NCBI GenBank assembly: GCA_009859145.1 | Contig: VRVR01000024.1 | Location: 1 to 64,000, forward strand | Direction of reading: 5' to 3' | Origin: Andalucia godoyi | Taxonomy: Eukaryota > Discoba > Jakobea > Jakobida > Andaluciidae | DNA: 64,000 nt | Part shown: piece after piece, positions 17,573 through 27,024 of the stretch | Layout: each line of letters opens with the position of its first letter | Numbering within the stretch: position 1 is the first letter of the stretch | The notes under the pieces: model-generated | What the model saw: the letters and a program-made list of their open reading frames with translations, nothing else | Databases searched by the model: none | What the model was told of the DNA's origin: nothing | Made by a program: the position numbers and the translations under genes

Positions 17573-20023
17573 ATGTCTTATACCCCTCGTAATACGGCGA
17601 TTCCGCGTCTTGCTGTTGGCGGACAGCCGGCCCCGACTTCTCCGATGGCTGCGGGTTCTCAGTCCGCCCGTGGACCGAGTTACAATCCAAGTTTCTTGGT
17701 TACGCCGAGCCCATCTTTTTCGAATCCCTTCCAATCAGATTTTCGGAAGCAGCAGCTTCTGCAAGCCACCAAGACCTCCAGGCCCGGACAGCTGAGCATG
17801 ACCGTGAAGGATGCAACTGGTGCAGTTCCAGAGTCTCCAACGGCAGCTCAGTCGTATTCTCCTCCAAAGTCGAACCGTTCGATGGACAACGGCTCGACAT
17901 TGAACACGGCACGGACGGATGCAACGCGTGGTACGGTAGTGTCGCACTACGAAGCGACTGGAAACTTGGCGACTGGTCCTGTTTTACAATTTGAAGGATA
18001 CTTTACGGAAAACGTGACCGAGTCCAAAGATGAGAGTCTGCGTGTTCGGACTGTCGGAATCCAGTACTTCTTGGCAGATGGCACCGTTCAGATTCGAGAA
18101 AAGTCGCATTCCAATTCGGGAATGGCTGGCGGAAGGATCCTGAAACGCCAGCGCGTTCTCAAATGGGACACAGGCATGCCCGTTGAGTATTCTGATTTCA
18201 ACGTCGGTGCAGAGTTGTCAATTTACGGAGTTCGCTATCATTTGGTGTCGTGTGACGCGTTCTCTCGTAACTTTTTGGAAGAACAGGGCATCCAAGTTCC
18301 TGGCAATGAAAAGATGCCCACGGGCCAGTACGATGCGAAGCGCTCGCAGATTGAAAATCACGCTGCAATTCGCCCTCGTGCCGAGCCGTTTAATGACAAT
18401 CTCATACGTTTCTTGAACAACGACAAGGTTGTTTTGCGGTTTTTTGCCTTGTGGGACGATCGACGCCGCACTGGAGGCGCTCTTCACAATCTCGTGTTGT
18501 CGTTCTACGTGCAGGACGAAACTCTCGAGGTTGCCGATATGTTTTTCAACGAATTCTCGAAAAGGTACTCCAGCCAGGCGCTTCTTCGCCGCCAAAAGGT
18601 GCCCCGCGATCCGAAATCGCTGGAGAAACAGACGAATCTTGTCACTGCGTTGTCCCCTCGACGAAACGAGGAAAACAAGAAGATGTACGTGACAGCGAAG
18701 GATCTGATGGTTGGTCATTTGGTCGATCTTCTCGGAAGAAAGATCCTCATTTATGACGCCTCCGCGGAGACGCGCAGATACTTTTCTGAAGTGCTTGGCG
18801 TCTCTGCCGACTTAATGCAACCTCTTGAATCGGCTCTGGATCTCGTGGAGGGCAACACAGTGTCAGATGCACTCACTGCGGCAGAGTCCGGGGAAGATAT
18901 TTCCCGCTCCGTGCCAACCCAACCGTATCCTGAGTACACTGGGTATGGAACAGAAGCCGACTCCATGCAGTCCGTAAAGACGCTGCATCCACAGGCACCG
19001 CGAATCAACGAGAACAAGCGAATGAAGTACGGAAATACGTCCTTGAATTTCGTGGCGGAACTCGCAGACCCTCCTTTGTTGTCGGATATCAGTGATGCGC
19101 GTGATCCATGGCAGGACAAGAGAAAATTCTCCATCCGATTCTATCTGGCGACGGACGAGATTGTGGTGACAGAAGCGTTTATTGACGGTGGTGTTGGTGG
19201 AATCTGCCTGTCTCGACGAACTGTGGAATTACCAGGAAACCGCTCGCTCACGTACACGATTCACGATTTTGCCATTGGAAAGGTCATCGATCTCAACCAG
19301 CGGCGCTACAAGATTGTGAACTCGGATGCTGCAACTGCGCGATTCATTGTCTCGGAGGAGATTCGGAAGGAAGCCGAGGACAATCTGCAGTCTGCAATTT
19401 CGGTGTTCGATAGGGTTCTCAGGGCGATGCCGTCTCCTGTGGTGCGTTTGCAGTGGCTGACATCTCTGTTGCAAAAGGTCTCTGCGGAAGTCATCACTGG
19501 AGATGAACTTCGGGCATTGTGTGTGCAGCACAAAGTCGAGCTCCGGGATGAACAGCTGTCCAGTCTCTTGAGGAAGTATGGGGAAAGTGTTGGTGTGCTG
19601 AACGTGCGTGCCTTTATTGAAGATATCTCAAAGCGAAACTCTGTGCCGGTTTCTGGTCTTCCGACTGCGCGCAGCTTGCTGAAGGCCTCCACAACCTCCG
19701 CCGCAGACGAGGAGCGCATGGCGGTATTGCAAGATTCGGCACGAAGACAGGCAAAGTTCAAGGCGGCATTCAAAGTGTTGCGAGATGCAATATTCTACCG
19801 AGGAAACCACATTTTGCACCTCTTCAAGAAGGAGGATGCTCGTGCTCACGGCATCATTCCAGTCCGTGTTCTTCACAAGGCCCTCCAGGCTGCAGGAGTG
19901 TCTATTACCGCCGATGCACTGCTTCATGTCCTGAAGGAGTTTGCGTTGATTGAAGAATCGGCAGACGAAAATCAGACTGTGTCATACACTCGCTTCCTTG
20001 AAAGTGTTGAGCATTACGGATAG
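17573..20023 (+). CDS. EFHC1: EFHC/Rib72-like axonemal protein with three DM10 domains
   Basis: The 816-residue protein has three DM10 domains at roughly 134-240, 276-412 and 489-596, followed by a helical C-terminal region (about 640-816) with weak EF-hand-like repeats. This order is that of EFHC1/EFHC2 and Chlamydomonas Rib72, microtubule inner proteins of ciliary doublets that stabilise the A-tubule. Conserved pieces include LRFFALWDD in the second domain and FSIRFYLATDEI in the third. The upstream in-frame extension is a hydrophobic poly-Leu/Phe run and is better read as 5' UTR, so I use the Met at 17573 (MSYTPRN). The gene is direct evidence that the organism builds a cilium or flagellum. 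Confidence 0.92.
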   Translation: MSYTPRNTAIPRLAVGGQPAPTSPMAAGSQSARGPSYNPSFLVTPSPSFSNPFQSDFRKQQLLQATKTSRPGQLSMTVKDATGAVPESPTAAQSYSPPKSNRSMDNGSTLNTARTDATRGTVVSHYEATGNLATGPVLQFEGYFTENVTESKDESLRVRTVGIQYFLADGTVQIREKSHSNSGMAGGRILKRQRVLKWDTGMPVEYSDFNVGAELSIYGVRYHLVSCDAFSRNFLEEQGIQVPGNEKMPTGQYDAKRSQIENHAAIRPRAEPFNDNLIRFLNNDKVVLRFFALWDDRRRTGGALHNLVLSFYVQDETLEVADMFFNEFSKRYSSQALLRRQKVPRDPKSLEKQTNLVTALSPRRNEENKKMYVTAKDLMVGHLVDLLGRKILIYDASAETRRYFSEVLGVSADLMQPLESALDLVEGNTVSDALTAAESGEDISRSVPTQPYPEYTGYGTEADSMQSVKTLHPQAPRINENKRMKYGNTSLNFVAELADPPLLSDISDARDPWQDKRKFSIRFYLATDEIVVTEAFIDGGVGGICLSRRTVELPGNRSLTYTIHDFAIGKVIDLNQRRYKIVNSDAATARFIVSEEIRKEAEDNLQSAISVFDRVLRAMPSPVVRLQWLTSLLQKVSAEVITGDELRALCVQHKVELRDEQLSSLLRKYGESVGVLNVRAFIEDISKRNSVPVSGLPTARSLLKASTTSAADEERMAVLQDSARRQAKFKAAFKVLRDAIFYRGNHILHLFKKEDARAHGIIPVRVLHKALQAAGVSITADALLHVLKEFALIEESADENQTVSYTRFLESVEHYG

Positions 20024-20181
20024 TGCGGTGGTTGTTTGCGTGTTTCCTTTTCACCTTACTCTCGTCTCTTTCCTGTGATGATGATCATGATGTGTAGCAT
20101 AAATAACGTCAGTTTGTGGTATGAATCGTCAAAACAGCAGCCACAACCGCAGCGCTCACCGGCGATCCAACTGCCACGACA

Positions 20182-21330
20182 TCAGGAAGCTGGAAACAGA
20201 ATATCGGCGAAAAATGGATGTCGCAAAGCAGCTTCTGCAGTAATCCTCTGAGCAGGATTGATTTGCAGAAACTGCGAAAGAAAATTGCGAGTCGTCTCCA
20301 ATTGCTGCGTGTTCATTGCCACCTCCACCTGACCACCTCCGGCCCCGCCACCACCCCGCAGCTCGTTGAGCAGTCGGTCGTGGCTCAGTGCAGGAAATGG
20401 CGGCAAAGCATTTGCCTCACCGAGAGCCGCGCGGTAATTCTGAAGATGCTCCATCTCCGGCCATTGCTGAGATGTTGGCTTCCCAAGAATGAGGAAAATA
20501 CGGTGAAGCTGGTCAATGTGCAGCTGATCGATGTTGTCCTTATGCGATGCGACAAATAAGAGTCGTCCTCCGCGGAAGAACTGCGCAAAAATGCATCCAA
20601 CTGCCCACATGTCGACAGCCGGTCCGTAATGCTTTGCTCCAAGCAGCAGCTCGGGAGCTCTCCAGTAAAGAGACACAACTATGCCGTCGCAGTGCAAGGG
20701 ATGCAACGGCTGAAAATACTGACGCGCGAGCCCAAAGTCTGTAATTTTGATGCAATCCATTCTCGTGTTCAGCGTCCTAACAACGTCCTGGGACTCGGAA
20801 CAAAAAAGAATGTTCCCTGGCTTCAAATCGCGATGAAAAATCCCCAGCGAATGCAGATACTGCACACCCGACAGGATCTGGTACATCATGCGCTTCACGG
20901 TTTTGAGCTCCAGGGTCACGTTTTTCAAATACGTCGTCTTCTTTGTATCGAACAGGTTTGTCAAATCCGTCATCGCCTTTTCCATGACGAGATAAGCACT
21001 TCCTGTGTCCGGAACGAGCATGAAGTCGTACACACGAACAATGTTTGGGTGATTAAGCTGAAGCAAAAATGCAAACTCGCGAGTTGCGGACCGCGGAATT
21101 CCTTCCCATATAGGAGAAGACTCTTTTTCCTTCTCGTCTTGAGAATCTGGCTTCGCTTGCGCCTTTGGCTTCTTGAAAAACTCCTTCAATGCAAACACCT
21201 GCTCGGTGGGTTTGTGGCGAACAAGACTCACTTGTCCATACGTCCCGTGTCCCAGAGGCTGTATGATTTCATACTGATCTATTCTGGAACGCTCCCTCTC
21301 AATGATCTGTTGTCTGAATTCCGAATTCAT
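20182..21330 (-). CDS. CDK8: CDK8-like cyclin-dependent kinase (Mediator kinase)
   Basis: The 382-residue kinase has a complete catalytic set: GHGTYG loop (27-32), K49, HRD (166-168) and DFG (198-200). The activation segment ARQYFQPLHPLHCDGIVVSLYWRAPELLLGAKHY closely follows CDK8/CDK19, where FxxPLxPL precedes a VVTxWYRAPELLLGARHY stretch. The following DQLHRIF..LGKPTSQQWPEM also fits. The cyclin-binding helix reads SATREFAFLL, comparable to SMSACRE rather than PSTAIRE. A charged 20-residue insertion (about 52-76) follows the ATP lysine. CDK8 with cyclin C forms the kinase module of Mediator and modulates RNA polymerase II. The stop lies 158 bp from that of the EFHC/Rib72-like gene, which converges on it. 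Confidence 0.85.
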   Translation of the reverse strand: MNSEFRQQIIERERSRIDQYEIIQPLGHGTYGQVSLVRHKPTEQVFALKEFFKKPKAQAKPDSQDEKEKESSPIWEGIPRSATREFAFLLQLNHPNIVRVYDFMLVPDTGSAYLVMEKAMTDLTNLFDTKKTTYLKNVTLELKTVKRMMYQILSGVQYLHSLGIFHRDLKPGNILFCSESQDVVRTLNTRMDCIKITDFGLARQYFQPLHPLHCDGIVVSLYWRAPELLLGAKHYGPAVDMWAVGCIFAQFFRGGRLLFVASHKDNIDQLHIDQLHRIFLILGKPTSQQWPEMEHLQNYRAALGEANALPPFPALSHDRLLNELRGGGGAGGGQVEVAMNTQQLETTRNFLSQFLQINPAQRITAEAALRHPFFADILFPAS

Positions 21331-21518
21331 GTCGCTCTGTGCGATAGTCGCGTGATTGAACCACAGGAAAGGAAATCACGGAAAAGCTTTCTTCATGTTG
21401 CGTGTCTACTACGCTCGTCCCTCAATAAAACCAAAACAAAAACAAAAAAAAAACAGGTGAAACTCAAGCATCTCAACAAAACAAAACACAAAGCACACAG
21501 TAAAAAACGGGAACGAGT

Positions 21519-21520
<2 letters not shown>

Positions 21521-21577
<57 letters not shown>
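21521..21577. repeat. (ATT)n microsatellite
   Basis: About 19 perfect ATT units sit between the XPB stop codon and the CDK8-like start codon on the minus strand. Any promoter for the CDK8-like gene must lie in this 257-bp interval. Confidence 0.95.
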
Positions 21578-21587
21578 TTAAAAGTCA

Positions 21588-23316
21588 TCACTTGTTCTTT
21601 TTGAAACGCTTGGCAAAGAGTGGATGACGGTTCAGCCGCTGTTTTGTGGTCACCAACTCCCGGCGATCCTTGTTTGCATTCTCGCTACCATACTCCATGT
21701 AGACCATGTCACCCGCACCCGAGAGATCGGACATGCTCCCTTTCTTCCTGTGCACCTGCATGGACTGCGAATCGACATCATCTTCTGGGTCCCTATCTTC
21801 TGGCAACTCTTCAGCAGCAGCCTCCGATCGGGAGAGCTGACGGACTTTCGCTAGCCAGACCAGCTGCTCGTCCTTCGAGGAGAGCTGCAAGTTATCCGGA
21901 AACAAGGCCTCCAGGCCACTAATCACCCGGAAGGCATAGCCTTGATCAACCAGGAACTGCTGGCGTTTCGCAGAAAACTGCATTTCCTTCGTGTCGCACG
22001 ATACCAACGTATAGAAGAACGCATTGTAGCTTAATTTCTGCTGCCGTTCACGCCGCGAATCCGACGATGAGGCCTGCAATTGCACTTGCTGCTGCTTCGG
22101 ACGTAAGATCCGGCCAAGGCGCTGTGCCTCCTGGCGACGGGAACCAAAATGCGAGGCAATCTGGATAATGACATTGGCTTCGGGGAGATCAATTGACGTG
22201 TCACCTACACGACTGAGTAAGATCGTTCGGCAATCCGGAGACGTACGGAATTTCGCAAGAACCTTCTCCTTCTCTTCGTCTGAACAACGAGAATCTATAA
22301 ACGGCGCATTCAGCCGCTTGGCGTACTCCTTCAGCACAAACAGATTATCAGAGAAGACAATGATCTTGTCGTTGTTCATGGCGTGAAAGCGGACAAGAAA
22401 TTCGCATGCTCGGAATTTGTTCGGATTCAGCCAGAACAAGAGCTTTTGCATCGCAGAATCCTTCACGGAGATGTACTCGGCAAAAAACTCCGGGGTCATC
22501 GGGCACCAAACTTCATTGCACTGGACAGCAGCAAGGTAGCCACTGTGCTGCAAGTCCAGCCAGTTGGCCTCGTACAGCTTCGGTCCAATCAAAAAATTTA
22601 AATCGTCGATCAATTCGTCTTCTCGAACCAGCGTCGCCGATAAACCAAGCTTGCAATGCGCAGACACCATACCAATAACCTTGGAGAAGTTCCTCGCGGG
22701 AACCACATGCACCTCGTCCATTAACAAAAGTCCCCATTCCCGGGAACGGATCTGGTCCAAAACGAGCTGTGTGTCAAAGGAACGCTTGCCGGGTGCCGTG
22801 AGCATCGAAAACGTCGTCAACACCACTTGCGGCTTGTCGGGAGAATCAAGAGGAATTTTGGCGTGCGATGTAAAACAAACTATTCGAGATCGCTCTACCG
22901 TGGACCATTTCAAAAACTGTTCAGCCCATTGTCGAACAGAAACATTGTTCGTGCACAAGACAAGAGTACTCTTCTTGATCGTAACTGTGGCGGTGATTCC
23001 TACAAGAGTTTTCCCAGCACCGCAAGGCAAAACAATAATACCCGAACGTGCTCGGTTGCCGTGGAACATTTTGCTCAGGGATGTTGCCTGATACGACCGA
23101 ATTCGCGTGGCAGACTTAAGATCCATATCCAGAACCGCATTGACGGTGTCATGCGAAAAATCGTATTCTTCATTTGTAGGATAACCTAAATTCAAGCACT
23201 GCTGCCGAACCTTCACAACACCGAGTTTCCGGAGCTCCACGCAATATCTCCGCTTGCTTCGCCACTTGTCTCCTTGATGAGCGGACACTTCGTCTTCGTC
23301 GTCGTCGTCGTCGTCG

Positions 23317-23357
<41 letters not shown>

Positions 23358-24254
23358 GCCTTTTCCGCCACTATCATAGTTCTGCACGCTGCCCTTTTTG
23401 CTTGCAGTCTCGATCTTCTCCGTGTGCGAAAGCAGTGTCCTTTCTGCTTCGGATTGCTCCTGGTGCTCCTCTCTCTCCTTGACTAGAAATCCGGTTTCCG
23501 CGTCCAAGTGTGCCTTGCCCTTGTAAAACGAAAGAATTTCCTCCGAGACTCCGGCCACAAAACACGACTCTGGGAACTGCAGGACGGGTGCACTCAAGAT
23601 GGTTTTGAGCAACTCAGCGTCAGTAGACTCGATGAAGTAATGATTGCGCTCCAGCACGATTTTCACCTTTCCAAACCTCGAGCAGCATTCTTGGACGTAC
23701 GAGGTAACTTCTGAAGTGAGTTCCACTTTGGAGATCTTGTTCAGCGTGCCGATAATTTCGCTCGCATCCAACCCAGAAGATGCTGCTGCGAACAACGAGT
23801 ACTTTGTCATCGCATACTCTTGAATGTACAGCGGACGACTCACAGGCTCGGCAATTGCCACCAGAAAGTCATACGCAGACTTGTACACCCGAGGAGAGAC
23901 AAAGGTTTCCAGAAAAATGTGGCAATTTGGGCACACCCAAGCAGGACGACTTGCGTGATCCTTCTTCAGAACAACACTCTTGAAATCAAAAAACGCATCC
24001 GCAACTTCCGGTGCCTGCGCAACAGCTTCTGCAACGCCGCTGGATTCTTTGAACTTGGACACGGAAAACTGCAAATCCTCTACTTCTGCTGGAGCGTCCG
24101 TGTACTCCGCGTCTTTCGCGCTGGAGCGCCGTGGTCTCTTCGCAGGTTTCGCGACAATGCCCGAATCCGCAGAATTGTCGCTCATGGCGTCAAAATCATC
24201 CTCATCTTCAAGAACTCTCTTGTTGATTCGCGCGGTTTTCGATGACGCAGACAT
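21588..24254 (-). CDS. ERCC3: TFIIH helicase subunit XPB/ERCC3
   Basis: The 888-residue protein matches XPB/Ssl2 throughout. The N-terminal part has DHASRPAWVCPNCHIFLE and the damage-recognition-like segment, followed by an SF2 helicase core. Motif I is CGAGKT (about 410), motif II is DEVH (about 513), the RED motif is in LVREDELIDDL (about 543), and motif VI is QRLGRILRPK. XPB is the ATP-driven DNA translocase of TFIIH used in promoter opening and nucleotide excision repair. The start at 24254 is the first ATG. A run of 14 Asn and 6 Asp (about 299-320), encoded by perfect triplet repeats, is inserted between the N-terminal region and the helicase core. Confidence 0.97.
23286..23357. repeat. 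(GTC)n(GTT)n triplet repeat inside XPB
   Basis: On the plus strand a GTC block (from about 23297) is followed by a GTT block (to about 23356). Read on the coding strand these are AAC (Asn) and GAC (Asp) codons, giving the poly-Asn/poly-Asp insertion in XPB. Copy number is likely to vary between strains. Confidence 0.93.
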
Positions 24255-24746
24255 CTTGGATTAATGTGTGTTTTTCCCAGAAGAAGAAAAAAAGAAAGCG
24301 AGAGGAGTTTAAAAAAGAAAAACTAATAGTGTTTTGGGTTCGGGACAACAAAAAAAATGAAATGATCTTAAAAGGGAGAGCGACCGCGGTCGTAGGGGCC
24401 ATGATGTTTTTATGTGAGTCCGCACGTTCCTTCCACATCACTGCATCAAGTGAGGAGAACGATGGATGCTATGCATCCCCTCGATCGATCCTTCAAGTGC
24501 TTGTTGAAGTGAAATGCTCCGCAGGTGTTTTTGCCCTTTTAGCGCTTTGCAAAATCTGCAGATGGAAAAGGCATGGGAGGCCGCAGAAAAGCAGACTGGT
24601 GAATGATGATGATGATGAAGAAGAAGATGATGATGATGATATTCGTTTGTTTATTTTGTTTTATTTTTTATTTTTAAAAACTCGCATTTCACTTGATTAT
24701 TGTTTGTTTTGGTTTGCAACACTGCGCTGCAACAATCATCACCAGT
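24255..24746. other. Divergent promoter region, XPB / transketolase
   Basis: This spacer separates two divergent start codons. It holds an imperfect GAT/GAA triplet repeat at 24604-24641 and a T/A-rich stretch at 24648-24685 about 60-100 bp before the transketolase ATG. An open frame runs through part of it but shows no domain. Confidence 0.55.
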
Positions 24747-26660
24747 ATGGAAAAGTTTCCGATCGACCTTTCTGCCTTGAAGCCGCTAAAGCTGGATCCG
24801 AGTGTTGCCTCACTTACGGAGGAGCAAAAACTGGTGCTCGAACACAACGTCCAATTGTGCCGCGATGCAATTGTGTTCTTCACGGCACTTGCTGGCGCCC
24901 GCGGGCTCTCTGGCCACACTGGAGGAGCATTCGACACTGTCCCGGAGGTCATGATCCTTCGAGCATTCATCGCCGGAGGTGCACCGATTGTGCCGGTCAT
25001 TTACGATGAAGCCGGTCACCGCGTTGCAACTCAATATTTGCTGTCTGTGCTGGACGGCCATATGCCAGCCGAGAGGCTGCTGCACTACCGTGAGTACAAC
25101 TCGGGGCTCCCTGGGCATCCTGAAAAAATGCTGACTCCTGGAGTGGAGTTCTCATCAGGACGCCTGGGCCACATGTGGGCATTTTGCAACGGAGTGGCTC
25201 TGGCAAACCCAGGAAAATGTGTCATTCTCCTGGGTTCTGACGGATCCCAGATGGAAGGAGACAATGCAGAAGCTGCCCGTCTCGCAGTTGGCAAGCAGCT
25301 TGCCGTCAAGTGCATCATTGACGACAACAACGTAACAATTGCCGGACATCCGCAGGAGTATATGGTAGGCTACGACTTGACAAAGACTCTCGCAGGCTAC
25401 GGATTGGTCACGGAGACCGTGATGGGAGAGGATCTCAGTCAGTTGTACACGGATTTAGCACGAGCTTTCAATGACCTGAGACCGCACGCACTGATCGTCA
25501 AGCGCGCGATGGCACCTGGGATCGAAGGCGCAGAAGGAAGTCCTCACGCACACGAGGTCCTCAAGGTTGACACCGCGATCAAGTATCTTGAGAAACGAGG
25601 CGCCGGAACATATGCAAAAGCCATCGAAATGTTGAAGAACGCAAAGGCGGACAAGAGCACGCTCAGTTACAAGGGGTCTTCAGGCGCTGGAAAGAACCGC
25701 GACGATTTTGGGAAGATAGTCAATGAGATTCTCGAAAGCATGACACCTGAGGAGCGGCTTGCATCCGTGCGAGTGTTTGACAATGATCTCGAAGGATCAT
25801 GCGGATTGGTTCACATCCGAAAGAGATTTCCAGATATCTTCATTCGAGGAGGAATCATGGAGCGCGGGAACTTCTCGGCAGCAGCTGGCTTCGGATCTTC
25901 CGCTGGGAAGCAAGGAATCTACGCAACGTTCAGCGCGTTTCTTGAAATGTGTGTGAGCGAGATCACGATGTCTCGCCTTAACTTCTCAAACGTTCTCTCG
26001 CATTTCAGTCATTCGGGGGTGGATGACATGGCAGATAACACTTGCCACTTCGGCATCAACTCAATGTTTGCCGACGGTGGTGTTCAACCGAGCCACGGTG
26101 AGGATCAAACGCGGCTGTACTTTCCGGTCGACCAGCACCAATTTGCAGCTTGCATCAAGACCATCTTCAGGGATCCTGGTTTGCGTTTCGTCTTCTCCAC
26201 GCGTGCACCAGTTCCCGACATCCTGGATGAGGATGGAAGCCCCCTTTACCAAGGGAAGCCGTTTGAGGTCGGAAAGGATTCGATTGTTCGTGAAGCGCCA
26301 GCCGGTGGCGGATACGTTGTGTCCTTCGGCGAGGCCGTCTACCGCTCGCTTGATGCTGTTATTACCCTCAGAGAACAAGGAGTCAAAATCGGGTTGGTCA
26401 ACAAGCCGACTCTCAATGTGGTCGACCATGCCATGATGAAGAAGCTGGCTGCCGCACCGTTCGTGCTGGTCACGGAAGGGTGGAATGTCAAGACTGGCCT
26501 TGGCAGCCGTTTCGGCTCGTATCTGTTGCAGGCAGGCTTCAAAGGCAAGTACAACCATTTGGGTACAAGCAAGGAGGGGTCGGGCGGTCTCTGGCAGCAA
26601 ATGGGACACCAAGGCCTTGACCCAGAAGGCATTGTCAAGGCCGTCAAGGCACTGCTCTAA
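24747..26660 (+). CDS. Divergent transketolase-family enzyme (TPP-dependent)
   Basis: The 637-residue protein has the three transketolase domains. In the TPP-binding domain the usual GDG motif is GSDGSQMEGDNAEAARLA, followed after the normal spacing by IIDDNN. The pyrimidine-domain Glu is seen in GGIMERGNFSAAAGFG, and the C-terminal domain ends with WQQMGHQGLDPEGIVKAV. HTGGAF near 60 is the N-terminal His loop. Transketolases move two-carbon units between sugar phosphates in the non-oxidative pentose phosphate pathway. The sequence departs from the classical plant/yeast/human enzyme (SDG motif, differently worded substrate loops), so the exact substrate is uncertain. The ATG at 24747 gives a sensible N-terminus. 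Earlier in-frame codons have no ATG. Confidence 0.85.
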   Translation: MEKFPIDLSALKPLKLDPSVASLTEEQKLVLEHNVQLCRDAIVFFTALAGARGLSGHTGGAFDTVPEVMILRAFIAGGAPIVPVIYDEAGHRVATQYLLSVLDGHMPAERLLHYREYNSGLPGHPEKMLTPGVEFSSGRLGHMWAFCNGVALANPGKCVILLGSDGSQMEGDNAEAARLAVGKQLAVKCIIDDNNVTIAGHPQEYMVGYDLTKTLAGYGLVTETVMGEDLSQLYTDLARAFNDLRPHALIVKRAMAPGIEGAEGSPHAHEVLKVDTAIKYLEKRGAGTYAKAIEMLKNAKADKSTLSYKGSSGAGKNRDDFGKIVNEILESMTPEERLASVRVFDNDLEGSCGLVHIRKRFPDIFIRGGIMERGNFSAAAGFGSSAGKQGIYATFSAFLEMCVSEITMSRLNFSNVLSHFSHSGVDDMADNTCHFGINSMFADGGVQPSHGEDQTRLYFPVDQHQFAACIKTIFRDPGLRFVFSTRAPVPDILDEDGSPLYQGKPFEVGKDSIVREAPAGGGYVVSFGEAVYRSLDAVITLREQGVKIGLVNKPTLNVVDHAMMKKLAAAPFVLVTEGWNVKTGLGSRFGSYLLQAGFKGKYNHLGTSKEGSGGLWQQMGHQGLDPEGIVKAVKALL

Positions 26661-27024
26661 GCAGCTCCAGACATTGAAACCATCCACAGAGAGTCCGAGA
26701 CGTGTGCACTTTGTGGGAGATTGAGTCTTGACCTTTTTTTGTTTGGATGTCTGTGCTTTCCTGTCGTTCTGCGAAACACTGGTAAGTAGTTACTTTTCTG
26801 AATAAACGAACAAATAAAAATTCTTTCAGTGACTCAATGATGCTTTTCAGCATTCTGCGCTCGTAGTCGAACTTCAAGTCTGTTTTCTCGATTGTCCCTA
26901 CTTGGTGCATTTTCCAAGAATCGTTTTTTGTTTTGTTTTGTTTTGTTTTGTTTTGCTGTTGTCCTTTCCTCCTCTTCTTATGATTCAATTCGCTATTATT
27001 CTTGGAGATTGAAAACCTAAAGAG
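26661..27024. other. Spacer between transketolase and M16 protease genes
   Basis: This spacer contains an AATAAAAA-like sequence at about 26812-26820, a possible poly(A) signal for the transketolase gene. A TTTTG repeat at 26927-26955 lies upstream of the protease start. Confidence 0.5.

Noticed and set aside
24242-25009. 255-codon frame overlapping the XPB upstream region and the transketolase start
   Set aside because: It begins with ATG but runs out of frame through the transketolase gene and shows no domain.
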